The notes under the pieces were generated by a model. That model worked only from the letters and a program-made list of their open reading frames with translations. It ran no database searches and was not told the DNA's origin. The position numbers were made by a program, and so were the translations under genes. Of a DNA stretch of 64,000 nucleotides, positions 25,900-34,519 are shown piece after piece. Position 1 is the stretch's first letter, and each line of letters begins with the position of its first letter. Source of the DNA: Marivirga arenosa (GTDB lineage: Bacteria; Bacteroidota; Bacteroidia; Cytophagales; Cyclobacteriaceae); the NCBI RefSeq assembly GCF_030503875.2, contig NZ_CP129968.2, positions 3,837,001 to 3,901,000 on the forward strand. Reading direction: 5' to 3'.

Positions 25900-27987
25900 A
25901 TGGCAGAAAAACCAAAAGATAGCAAAAGAAAAAAAATCATACCTAAGCCGCCACAAAAGCCAAATTATCAAATATGGGTGATCATAATATTGATCTCAGT
26001 TGTGTTTGGTATTTCTTTGTTTAGCGGTAGCAGTAATGCAATAAAGATATCTGAAAAGAGATTTGAAAGAATGTATTTAAGTAATGACATTAAAAAAGTG
26101 TTGTTGCTTAAAAATCAAGGTATAGTGGAAGTGTATCTAAAAGAAGATGCACTTCAAAACTCTAAGTATATTCAAGAATTAGAAAATCAAAATCCTTGGA
26201 ATTATCAACAAGGGCCACATTATTCTTTCGAAATTCCTAGCTTAGATATTTTTGATAAAAACTTCTCAGAATTGGAAAGCCAAGTTCCTGAAGAAGATAG
26301 AATTGGATATGAGGTTGAAGAGCGAACTCAGTGGTCTGAAATGTTTTGGAGCTATGGCTTCTTAATATTCCTACTTTTTGGGGTTTGGTTCTTGATGAGA
26401 AGAATGTCAGGACAAGCTGGCCCTGGTGGACAAATCTTTAACATCGGAAAATCTAAAGCCGCATTATTTGATGCAGAGAATAAGGTTAAAATCACATTTA
26501 AAGATGTTGCAGGTTTAGATGAAGCAAAAGAGGAAGTTGCTGAGATAGTAGAATTCCTTAAAAACCCTTCCAAATTCACAACATTAGGTGGTAAAATACC
26601 TAAAGGTGCCTTATTAGTAGGCCCTCCTGGTACTGGTAAAACATTATTAGCTAAGGCGGTTGCTGGTGAAGCAGAAGTTCCATTCTTCTCGCTATCCGGT
26701 TCCGATTTCGTTGAAATGTTCGTTGGTGTTGGTGCTGCTAGAGTAAGAGATTTATTTAAGCAGGCTAAAGAAAAAGCGCCTTGTATTGTATTTATAGATG
26801 AGATCGATGCAATCGGTAGATCAAGAGGAGGTGGAAGAATGCCAGGATCTAATGATGAAAGAGAAAATACATTAAACTCACTTTTAGTGGAAATGGATGG
26901 TTTCTCAACTGATTCTGGGGTCATTATTCTTGCAGCTACCAACAGACCTGATGTGTTAGATTCCGCTTTGATGAGACCAGGTAGATTTGATAGACAAATC
27001 AGTATTGATAAACCTGATATCATTGGTAGAGAAGCTATTTTCAAAGTTCACTTAGGTCCATTGAAAGTTTCTAAAGATATAGACGCTAAGAAGTTAGCTG
27101 CTCAAACACCAGGATTTGCTGGAGCCGAAATTGCAAATGTTTGTAATGAAGCTGCCTTAATAGCTGCTCGTAGAAACAAAAAAGCAGTGGATATGAATGA
27201 CTTCCAAGACGCAATCGATAGAGTGATTGGTGGTCTTGAGAAGAAAAACAAAATCATTTCTCCTGATGAGAAAAAAATTGTTGCCTATCACGAAGCAGGG
27301 CACGCAGTTGCAGGTTGGTTCTTGGAGCATGCAGACCCATTGGTAAAAGTTAGTATCGTGCCAAGAGGTATTGCTGCATTGGGTTATGCTCAATATTTAC
27401 CAAAAGAACAGTTCTTGCATCAAACAGAGCAACTTTTTGATGAAATGTGTATGGCTTTAGGTGGTCGTGCTGCTGAAGAAATCGTTTTCGGAAAGATCTC
27501 AACTGGTGCACTTAGCGATTTAGAAAGAATTACTAAAATGGCTTACAGTATGGTAAGTGTATATGGTATGAATAGCAAAATTGGTAATGTTTCTTTTTAT
27601 GATTCTAAAGATGGTGGCGATTATAAATTCACCAAACCTTATTCTGAAGAGACGGCCAGAGTAATTGATGAAGAAGTAGGTAAATTAATTGCTGAGGCAT
27701 ATAAGGCAACTAAAAAATTACTTACTGAGAAAAGGAATGAGTTAGAAATTTTAGCTCAGCAGTTACTTGAAAAAGAAATTTTATTCCAATCTGATTTAGA
27801 AAAATTAATTGGGAAAAGACCATTTGAGCATCAAACTACTTATGAGGCATATACTAATGGGAAGAAATCAGAAGCTGCAGAGAAGGAAAAGAAAGAAAAA
27901 GCTGAAAAAGAAGAATCAGTTGTAGAGGAATCTACAACGAGTTCGAAAGAGTCTTCTGATAACGCAGAAAATAAATCAGAAGAATAA
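25900..27987 (+). CDS. ftsH: ATP-dependent zinc metalloprotease FtsH
   Basis: 695 residues. Two N-terminal transmembrane helices lie near 24-43 and 148-167, flanking a periplasmic domain. The AAA+ domain carries Walker A GPPGTGKT (about 241-248), Walker [12 protein letters not shown], and the second region of homology [18 protein letters not shown]. The M41 peptidase site is HEAGH near 463-467. The C terminus is a low-complexity Lys/Glu tail. It degrades misfolded and unassembled membrane proteins. Ends in a hairpin terminator that overlaps the convergent next gene. Confidence 0.97.
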   Translation: MAEKPKDSKRKKIIPKPPQKPNYQIWVIIILISVVFGISLFSGSSNAIKISEKRFERMYLSNDIKKVLLLKNQGIVEVYLKEDALQNSKYIQELENQNPWNYQQGPHYSFEIPSLDIFDKNFSELESQVPEEDRIGYEVEERTQWSEMFWSYGFLIFLLFGVWFLMRRMSGQAGPGGQIFNIGKSKAALFDAENKVKITFKDVAGLDEAKEEVAEIVEFLKNPSKFTTLGGKIPKGALLVGPPGTGKTLLAKAVAGEAEVPFFSLSGSDFVEMFVGVGAARVRDLFKQAKEKAPCIVFIDEIDAIGRSRGGGRMPGSNDERENTLNSLLVEMDGFSTDSGVIILAATNRPDVLDSALMRPGRFDRQISIDKPDIIGREAIFKVHLGPLKVSKDIDAKKLAAQTPGFAGAEIANVCNEAALIAARRNKKAVDMNDFQDAIDRVIGGLEKKNKIISPDEKKIVAYHEAGHAVAGWFLEHADPLVKVSIVPRGIAALGYAQYLPKEQFLHQTEQLFDEMCMALGGRAAEEIVFGKISTGALSDLERITKMAYSMVSVYGMNSKIGNVSFYDSKDGGDYKFTKPYSEETARVIDEEVGKLIAEAYKATKKLLTEKRNELEILAQQLLEKEILFQSDLEKLIGKRPFEHQTTYEAYTNGKKSEAAEKEKKEKAEKEESVVEESTTSSKESSDNAENKSEE

Positions 27988-28007
27988 AAAAATAAACACT
28001 TAATTTT

Positions 28008-28041
28008 AATAGCCTTGCTTTTATAGTGAGGCTATTTTTTT
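28008..28041 (+). terminator. Terminator of ftsH
   Basis: AATAGCCT (28008-28015) pairs with AGGCTATT (28029-28036), followed by a T run to 28041. The stop codon of the convergent gene (28032) lies inside the stem. Confidence 0.8.
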
Positions 28042-29321
28042 GAGTAATATTTAAGCTTATTTCCTAATCTATTACTAACAGAAAGTGGAATAGACTCTGA
28101 TTCTAATATCTCTCCATTTTGATCAACAATACTATAAAAAGGAAATTCTCTAATTTTTAATGACTTTCGGTAAATGCTATTTCTGAAAGCCTTTTCTTCT
28201 TGAGGAAATAAATGGTGACCTGAAATATTATTTTGATAGACAAAGGACTTTGTTTTTTCTGGTTGTTCATAGGCATCTATACAAAGATGAATGAAATTAT
28301 ATGTTTGATCGAATTCATCTTTAATTTCATTTAATAAACTAAATTCAGAATTCATACCTCTATCCCATGTAGACCAGAAAATCAGGAGACTTTTCTTTTC
28401 ATTTCCATCTCTTAACAGATATGCTTTTAAAGCATCATCTATATCCAATCCAAAAATAAAATCAATTTCAGAGTTTAAAATGGTATTCTGAATAGCCTTT
28501 TTTTGAATTAATGATTCTGCAATCTCTATCTCTCTTGGACTTAATTTACTTTCATATAATCTAAGATTGGCCTTTAAATCACTTTCCGTTAGGGTAGAAT
28601 TAAAAAAATGATGAAAAGTTAATAATTTGGATTCAGGCAAACTGAAATCCTTTTCAATTTGGGCTTTAACACGAGGATTATCTAAGCCCTTGAAACTAGT
28701 TGTATGAAAGTACTTATAATACAGCTTATAAAGTAAATGCCAGTATTCAATATAAGAAGGGACAAAATGAATATATTCATCCTCTATAGTTGAGTCAAAA
28801 TTCTCAATTGCATAATTGAATAGTTTTTTTGCTGATTTTTTATCCCAAACAATGGTGCTATAAGAATTATCTGAACGATAGTCATCATTATTATTTGCCA
28901 GTTTTAATAAACTATCCACAGCAAATTTATAATACATATCTAACGTATGAATTCGGTTCAATTCTGTTGATTGATCACTAAAATCTTTTTTATACCATTC
29001 CTGTTTTAGAAGTAGTAGATACCCACTTTGCTTACTTATTCTTTCTAAATCAATTTCTATATCATGACTAAGATTCTCAATCCATAAATAGTAATCCTGA
29101 TTCCTATAATTTAAAGTATAGAAATGATATATTTTATCATCATTGATATTAAAAACAGTTGATTCAGGATACTCAAATTGAGCTTTGATTATTAGAGCTG
29201 TTGGATATGCAGCATCAGAAAGCTTAACCTTATGAGATGACTTATGCAAAAAGCTTACGGTATTAGCCGATATACTAAGTGTGTATACAGTAAAAGTTAA
29301 AAGAATAAATATAGATTTCAC
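28032..29321 (-). CDS. Secreted TlpA-like thioredoxin-fold protein lacking the CxxC motif
   Basis: 429 residues. The signal peptide is MKSIFILLTFTVYTLSISANT. A helical middle region of about 200 residues (DUF4369/TlpA-associated type) is followed by a thioredoxin-like C-terminal domain from about residue 310 (KSLLIFWSTWDRGMNSEFSLLNEI). Where a TlpA would have WCxxC, it has WDRGM, so no disulfide chemistry is expected. A cis-Pro-like EFPFYSIV follows. The start is GTG at 29321; a stop lies just upstream. Periplasmic, function unknown. Confidence 0.65.
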   Translation of the reverse strand: MKSIFILLTFTVYTLSISANTVSFLHKSSHKVKLSDAAYPTALIIKAQFEYPESTVFNINDDKIYHFYTLNYRNQDYYLWIENLSHDIEIDLERISKQSGYLLLLKQEWYKKDFSDQSTELNRIHTLDMYYKFAVDSLLKLANNNDDYRSDNSYSTIVWDKKSAKKLFNYAIENFDSTIEDEYIHFVPSYIEYWHLLYKLYYKYFHTTSFKGLDNPRVKAQIEKDFSLPESKLLTFHHFFNSTLTESDLKANLRLYESKLSPREIEIAESLIQKKAIQNTILNSEIDFIFGLDIDDALKAYLLRDGNEKKSLLIFWSTWDRGMNSEFSLLNEIKDEFDQTYNFIHLCIDAYEQPEKTKSFVYQNNISGHHLFPQEEKAFRNSIYRKSLKIREFPFYSIVDQNGEILESESIPLSVSNRLGNKLKYYSKK

Positions 29322-29396
29322 CTATCCACTATTTATATAATTAAAAGTAAAAATATAAATATTTAACTATAAGTAGGTGTTGAATACTATATTATA

Positions 29397-29840
29397 TTAA
29401 TGAGCCTTAAATAATTTCCTATAAATAGGTTTTCTGTAAGCAAATTGAAGAAGTAAAACTGGATATAGTATAAAATCGAATAAAATAAAGGGCGATTTGA
29501 AGGTGATATCATCTATTATATTTGAGGTTTGCTCAGAAGATTTCTCAACTATATGATGATGTTTCCAATACTTAAGAAAAAAAGGAAGTTTCTCACCTTC
29601 ATCAATAAATTCAAAAACTGAATCGTCAGTATTATCAAAAGTGATTCTGCTAATCCAATCCTGTTTGAAAAGAATAAAATTTAATTGAAGATGTACCTTA
29701 TCTCCTTTTTCAGAGCCTCCAAATTCTTTCAACTTTACAGGAGGAAATGGAGGATTTAATGACAAAAATAGCTTTTCATTAAATCCTTCCTTTACTTTTA
29801 AATATCCTTGACTTACCTGCGTTTTTAATTTTATATGCAT
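29397..29840 (-). CDS. SRPBCC-like ligand-binding protein
   Basis: 147 residues. The pattern of the N-terminal strand, NPPFPPVKLKEFGG loop, then WISRITFDNTDDSVFEFIDEGEKLPFFLKYWKHHHIV resembles START/SRPBCC ligand-binding proteins of Bacteroidota, ending in a long C-terminal helix (FDFILYPVLLLQFAYRKPIY). Cytoplasmic. Ligand unknown. Separated by 36 bp from the histidine-phosphatase gene upstream. Confidence 0.6.
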   Translation of the reverse strand: MHIKLKTQVSQGYLKVKEGFNEKLFLSLNPPFPPVKLKEFGGSEKGDKVHLQLNFILFKQDWISRITFDNTDDSVFEFIDEGEKLPFFLKYWKHHHIVEKSSEQTSNIIDDITFKSPFILFDFILYPVLLLQFAYRKPIYRKLFKAH

Positions 29841-29876
29841 AAACAGGAAATCAAAAATCCGTAGAAATGTTTTAAA

Positions 29877-30386
29877 CTACTCTTTATATTTTGAGCCATA
29901 TGTGTGCGTAATCACTTTTTTCTCTCCTAACCTGACTTCGAATAATTTATCATATTCATTTTCTGAAATTTTTTCCTGAGGACGCTCTAATCCTAAAGCT
30001 TCAATTTGTTCAAGAATCGTATTGCTATGCCCAGATATTAAAATTGTATCTACTTTCATTTCTTTCAGCTGAGAGGCAAAAGCTTCTAAATCTTTTGCAT
30101 CATAAATAGCAATCTTTTTATTCTGATCTTCTGCAATGGGTTTAACTGTCTCCTTCGTACGAACAAAATCTGTTGAAAAAATAGAATCCACTTGAATATC
30201 TTTAAACCAACTTACTAAATCAACAGATCTAATAACTCCATCAGTTGTTAATGCTGGGTCATTTTTGGGGACTGTATCTTTTTCTGCATGACGAACTAGA
30301 TAAATAACTTTGCCGTCATTTGAATTACTACAAGCCGTTATAAAAAATGCTAAAAATATAATAGCGATTAAATTTCTCATACTCAT
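29877..30386 (-). CDS. Histidine phosphatase family lipoprotein (SixA-like)
   Basis: 169 residues. A signal peptide ends in the lipobox FITAC, so the protein is probably a lipoprotein. The histidine phosphatase signature LVRHAEK is at about residues 30-36, a second catalytic segment is DSIFSTDFVRTKET, and ISGHSNT supplies the second His. Related soluble SixA dephosphorylates histidine-phosphorylated proteins in E. coli; here a periplasmic or outer-membrane location makes that target unlikely. Starts at ATG 30386 (MSM) or 30380. It is 10 bp from the histidine kinase upstream. Confidence 0.8.
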   Translation of the reverse strand: MSMRNLIAIIFLAFFITACSNSNDGKVIYLVRHAEKDTVPKNDPALTTDGVIRSVDLVSWFKDIQVDSIFSTDFVRTKETVKPIAEDQNKKIAIYDAKDLEAFASQLKEMKVDTILISGHSNTILEQIEALGLERPQEKISENEYDKLFEVRLGEKKVITHTYGSKYKE

Positions 30387-30396
30387 TATTATTTAT

Positions 30397-32232
30397 TTAC
30401 ACTTTAGGGAATGCCACTATAAATTTAGCTCCCTTTCCTAATTCACTTTCACACCAAACACTTCCATTCATTTCTTCAACATATTTTTTTACAATGGATA
30501 AACCCAATCCTGTTGAAGTTTCATCTCCTGTTGGCTTGGCAGTTAATGTCATGTATTTAGTGAAGAGTTTTACTTTATCTTTTTCAGATATCCCCGGCCC
30601 TTCATCTTTCACATAAATATGATGAAATTCATGATGGGTTTCCGTACCAATGCTCACTTTACTTCCTTTTGGTGAAAATTTTAAGGCATTACTTATTAAA
30701 TTTTCAAATACTTGTTTTAGGAAAAATGAATCTACCATTACATTTTTCCCAAAATTTATCTTTGAGCTATCGATTGTAATATTTTTTGACTCAGCTTTTT
30801 CTTTAAATTCAGAAACGGTCTCTTTTAAAACTCTAGAGATATCCACCTCTCTAATTTTATAATTTAAACTCTTCTTCTGAATGGATTCTAAATCTAATAT
30901 ACGTTCTACCAATTCCTTTAAATGCGCATTCGAATATTCTAATTTTTCAAAGATATCTGACTCTTCCTTATCCCACTTTTCACTTTTAAAACTTAACAAG
31001 GTAATTAAGCCAGTCATCTGATTTATAGGACTTTTTAAATCATGGGCTACAATTCCAATTAAATCATCTTTTTGCTTGTTAAGGTCAGTAAGCTCTTTGT
31101 TTTTTATTTGTAGCAATTGCCTCTGATGAGATACTTCATCTTTATTTCTATTCAACTCCACTAAGGTTTCCTGCAACTGTTGTGACTTTTCTTTCAGCAA
31201 TATATTATCACGATGACGTATACGGTTTGACCTAACTAATAATATAGTAATGATAACAACAAATACTAAACTGACACTTACTGATACTATAATGGTCCAT
31301 TGTTGTTCTTTTTGCTTTTCAGATGCTATCAAACTCTGGCTTTGAATTTCTTTTTCCTTGTTTAAGAAAGCAATTTCATCGGCTCTATCCGAAACATTAT
31401 CACCTGCTAATCCCCATATCAACTCTGAATAATCATTTCCTAAATATCGCCTAATTATCTTATCTGCCTCCGCCCTATAAAGATAGCTTTCAAAATAATT
31501 CTGAATAGATTTATCCCATCCTTTATTAAGTTGATATATAAAACGGTATCCATCCCTCTTGACTTGAAATTTACTATGTCGCTTAACTGGGTATCCTTTA
31601 CCAATTTCAATCACATAAAAGGGAAGCCCTACATATCCTACCATTTCTTTGTTTCTACTTACCAAACGAATAATATCTTCATCATTGGGTACATCAACAT
31701 AATTTAAGTCTAAATCAAATTTTTCACTTAAACGATCTAAATCTGTTTTATAGGTTGTACTTGACATTGTAGCTGCTTCAAATCCATCTATATGGCTTTT
31801 CAAATTCCGACCATCCTTTAAAAACGGGACTGATAAATGAGTAATGAAAACACTTACATCTGGCATGTAAGAATAAGAAAAGCCAACTAGTTTTGATCTC
31901 TCATCTGTTTTGGAGATAACTGACACTCCAAATGAAGGGACATCAGATTTTTTAACATATTCAAATACTGAATCAAAAGTGGGTACCTGCTCCCATTCTA
32001 CAAAAAGCTTAACAGAATATTTTTTTTCTATAAAGCGGAGGTAGGAATCCATCATCTCCTTTTCAATACCAAGTAAATTCCCTATATCATCTTTGTAGAT
32101 AAAAGGTTCTATGGGATAATAAAATACTTTCACCTTGGCTGAACCTTCATCAACCATTTCCTGAAATGATTGTCCATTAACAGAAATAGCCAATAAAAAG
32201 CATAATGACCATATGGTGAAATATTTCTTCAA
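30397..32232 (-). CDS. Histidine kinase with N-terminal solute-binding (SBP_bac_3) sensor
   Basis: 611 residues. Signal peptide ends NGQ, then a family-3 solute-binding-like domain (about 25-270; EPFIYKDDIGNLLGIEKEMMDSYL). A transmembrane helix WTIIVSVSVSLVFVVIITILL follows near 310-330, then a coiled coil, the HisKA helix (IVAHDLKSPINQ) and HATPase with N-box NLISNALKFS, G1 DEGPGIS and G2 STGLGLSIV. The domain order resembles BvgS/VFT-type sensors. The start is TTG at 32232. No response regulator is adjacent; histidine phosphatase lipoprotein follows by 10 bp. Possible sensing of a small periplasmic ligand is inference. Confidence 0.85.
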   Translation of the reverse strand: MKKYFTIWSLCFLLAISVNGQSFQEMVDEGSAKVKVFYYPIEPFIYKDDIGNLLGIEKEMMDSYLRFIEKKYSVKLFVEWEQVPTFDSVFEYVKKSDVPSFGVSVISKTDERSKLVGFSYSYMPDVSVFITHLSVPFLKDGRNLKSHIDGFEAATMSSTTYKTDLDRLSEKFDLDLNYVDVPNDEDIIRLVSRNKEMVGYVGLPFYVIEIGKGYPVKRHSKFQVKRDGYRFIYQLNKGWDKSIQNYFESYLYRAEADKIIRRYLGNDYSELIWGLAGDNVSDRADEIAFLNKEKEIQSQSLIASEKQKEQQWTIIVSVSVSLVFVVIITILLVRSNRIRHRDNILLKEKSQQLQETLVELNRNKDEVSHQRQLLQIKNKELTDLNKQKDDLIGIVAHDLKSPINQMTGLITLLSFKSEKWDKEESDIFEKLEYSNAHLKELVERILDLESIQKKSLNYKIREVDISRVLKETVSEFKEKAESKNITIDSSKINFGKNVMVDSFFLKQVFENLISNALKFSPKGSKVSIGTETHHEFHHIYVKDEGPGISEKDKVKLFTKYMTLTAKPTGDETSTGLGLSIVKKYVEEMNGSVWCESELGKGAKFIVAFPKV

Positions 32233-32272
32233 ACAGATTAGACGTTTAATATATTAAATTAAGCAGAATGCA

Positions 32273-32305
32273 ATTCATAAAAAAAATAATTACGCTTTTA
32301 TGAAT
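32273..32305. promoter_or_regulatory. AT-rich inverted repeat upstream of the SBP-type kinase
   Basis: ATTCATAAAA (32273-32282) and TTTTATGAAT (32296-32305) form a perfect 10-bp stem with a 13-nt loop. It lies about 40 bp from the kinase start and 118 bp past the stop of the gene at 32423. It could be a weak minus-strand terminator or an operator. Confidence 0.35.
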
Positions 32306-32422
32306 ATAATTCTGATACGATTAATCTGAAAGATATAATAATTAAAAGAAAATGAAATACAATATTTAGGATTATGAGGTATAAAATCGATAAACCATCG
32401 AAATTGAACGAATGCTTATTTC

Positions 32423-33058
32423 TTAATCATTATTTGTAAAATCACCATTCTTAATAGCCCTAAATATTTCTACCCAAGACATCGGATTTAGTAAAGGATT
32501 AATTCTTACTGAATTTTTAGTTTGGTCATAAAAAGCCTGTTGCTGAACAAACCATCTATGATTCATTGAACCATCCGCTGGAAGAGTTTTATACATTTCC
32601 TGAAGAGTAGCAGGATCTAAATTTTTATTAATATTACTGTATTCACTAGGTAGTCTAACGGCTAGTACGGCCTTTTTAAAGGCTTCAGCGGTTGGAGGCA
32701 TATTGTAAACCTGAACCTCATTTAACATTTCAGTATCTTGTTCTAGTTGAAAAACAACTCTGAGGGTAGAAGTCTTAATTTCTGGAACTACATAAGTTGC
32801 TTTTTTAAACCCTACCGCACTAATTACCAAGCTGTCTCCTTCTAAAGCTGGCATAGAAAAGAATCCATATTCATTTGTAGAAGTACCTCTTCCATATACT
32901 GGAGTATAGATGTGTACACCAGGAATACTTACACTATCCTGATCTAAAACAACCCCCGTAAATTGTATTACCTTATCCGATTTTTCTTCTTCTTGCGAAA
33001 AACCAAAAAAGGGAACGAATACAATCAATAAAAGTAATATGGATTTCTTGAGTGACAT
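32423..33058 (-). CDS. Carboxypeptidase-regulatory-like domain secreted protein
   Basis: 211 residues. Signal peptide MSLKKSILLLLIVFVPFFGFSQ, then a CarboxypepD_reg-like beta-sandwich (FTGVVLDQDSVSIPGVHIYTPVYGRGTSTNEYGFFS, about 30-110), then a helical tail. Proteins of this kind are common in Bacteroidota outer envelopes, often as detached homologues of TonB-receptor N-terminal domains. A perfect -7 promoter element (33072-33065) ends 6 bp before the ATG, so the mRNA may be leaderless. Function unknown. Confidence 0.72.
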   Translation of the reverse strand: MSLKKSILLLLIVFVPFFGFSQEEEKSDKVIQFTGVVLDQDSVSIPGVHIYTPVYGRGTSTNEYGFFSMPALEGDSLVISAVGFKKATYVVPEIKTSTLRVVFQLEQDTEMLNEVQVYNMPPTAEAFKKAVLAVRLPSEYSNINKNLDPATLQEMYKTLPADGSMNHRWFVQQQAFYDQTKNSVRINPLLNPMSWVEIFRAIKNGDFTNND

Positions 33059-33064
33059 CTTCTA

Positions 33065-33072
33065 CAAATATA
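33065..33072 (-). promoter_or_regulatory. -7 element almost abutting a start codon
   Basis: The minus strand reads TATATTTG (33072-33065), a perfect TAnnTTTG. The ATG of the 32423-33058 gene begins 6 bp beyond it, leaving almost no leader. Confidence 0.5.
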
Positions 33073-33319
33073 ATAGATAAATGCGAATAACTGAAAAAAT
33101 TAATGCATAGCAAGAACTTCATTCAATTAATCTTCCTTCAGTCTAACGACTTAAGTATTCATTAGTTATAGACCTTTTCAATTATTTATAAAAATGTAAA
33201 TTCAATAAAAAATTAAGATCTGTCATAGAAACAAGTTTTCATTAAAACTTAACAGGAAATAGTGAATCTGATGACCAATTATTCGGTTAATCATATTACA
33301 TTCATGGTTAATTAATTTT

Positions 33320-33703
33320 ATGAGACTAAAGAATTTTACATTAAATTTTAGCGTTCAATTTTATAAGTGTTTGTCTGATGATTCAAGGCTTAGATTATTG
33401 TTTTTAGTTCATCAGAACCAAGAAATGTGTATATCAGATCTTGAATTAATATTAGACTTCACGCAAGCCAAAACGTCCAGACATTTAACTTACTTAAAAA
33501 ACAATGGAGTGTTGAATTCAAAGAAAGTAGATCAGTGGGTGTTTTATTATGTAAAGGAAGAGGTGAAGGATTTATTGGCACAGACCTTTAAATTTGTGGA
33601 AAAGGATCAACAGCTTCAAAAAGATTTAGAAACGTTCAAAGTAATGTATACCAACAGAACTTTAGCATTAAACAAATTACACAGCAAAAAATGGGTAAAA
33701 TAA
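33320..33703 (+). CDS. ArsR-family winged-helix regulator
   Basis: 127 residues. The N-terminal part has FYKCLSDDSRLRLLFLV and the recognition helix region ELILDFTQAKTSRHLTYLKNNGVLNSKKVDQWVFYYV, a typical ArsR winged helix. One Cys (EMCISDLE) may be the only metal-ligand candidate, so a metal sensor is not supported. C-terminal helices are probably for dimerisation. The stop overlaps the ATG of the next gene by 13 bp, so they are coupled. Confidence 0.83.
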   Translation: MRLKNFTLNFSVQFYKCLSDDSRLRLLFLVHQNQEMCISDLELILDFTQAKTSRHLTYLKNNGVLNSKKVDQWVFYYVKEEVKDLLAQTFKFVEKDQQLQKDLETFKVMYTNRTLALNKLHSKKWVK

Positions 33704-34395
33704 ATCAATACAAACACATATTTTTTGATTTAGATCATACGCTTTGGGACTATGAGAAAAATTCTGAAGAAGTATTAAATGAATTATTTCTAAAATATCA
33801 ACTTGAAAAACTAGGAGTCATTAGTTGTAATCATTTTCAAGAATGCTTTGAGCATATCAATAAAGATTTATGGAATGAATTCAACAAAAATAAAATCAAT
33901 AGAGATACCATCAGAGAGCAAAGGTTTTTAAGAATTTTAAATCAATTTCAAATTGATGATGCTGAATTAAGTAGTAAACTATCAGATGAATATTTAATGC
34001 TTTGCCCTACTAAACCACATTTAATGCCCTTTACCATTGAAGTTCTTCAGTATTTGAAGGAGAATTACCAATTGCACATTTTAACAAATGGCTTTAATGA
34101 TGTGCAAAAAATTAAATTGGAGAAATCTAATCTTCATCCATACTTCGCTACTGTTGTAACCTCTGATAGTGCGGGTTATAAAAAACCCATGACCTCAATT
34201 TTTAAATATGCTGTTGAAAAAGCAGATGCAAGAATAGAAGAATCAATCATGATCGGGGACAACTTACAAACTGATATTTTAGGAGCTCGCAACTTTGGAA
34301 TGGATACAGTTTATTACAATCCTGGTAAAGAAAAACATAAATCAAGAGTGACTCACGAAATTGATTGTTTAAGTCAATTAAAAACTATTTTTTAA
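33691..34395 (+). CDS. HAD-family YjjG-like pyrimidine nucleotidase
   Basis: 234 residues. HAD motif I is FFDLDHTLWDY with the nucleophile Asp near residue 12, motif II is ILTNGFNDVQ, and motifs III and IV are KKPMTSIF and IGDNLQTDILGARNFG. This is the YjjG subfamily, which dephosphorylates non-canonical pyrimidine monophosphates. It overlaps the ArsR-like gene by 13 bp. Substrate specificity is inferred. Confidence 0.88.
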   Translation: MGKINQYKHIFFDLDHTLWDYEKNSEEVLNELFLKYQLEKLGVISCNHFQECFEHINKDLWNEFNKNKINRDTIREQRFLRILNQFQIDDAELSSKLSDEYLMLCPTKPHLMPFTIEVLQYLKENYQLHILTNGFNDVQKIKLEKSNLHPYFATVVTSDSAGYKKPMTSIFKYAVEKADARIEESIMIGDNLQTDILGARNFGMDTVYYNPGKEKHKSRVTHEIDCLSQLKTIF

Positions 34396-34519
34396 TTGCT
34401 TATTTGATAACTGAACATCTAATTACACGTTCAATTGCTTTGTATTCAAATTATTGGAATAATAATTGTTAGGTATTTTACAAAAGCACTAGATTCTATC
34501 AACTAAAATTAACGGCAAA

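Noticed and set aside
26352..27044. A long open frame on the minus strand opposite ftsH (about 230 codons)
   Set aside because: It lies wholly inside the AAA+ coding region of ftsH and has no family or start context; it follows from ftsH codon use.
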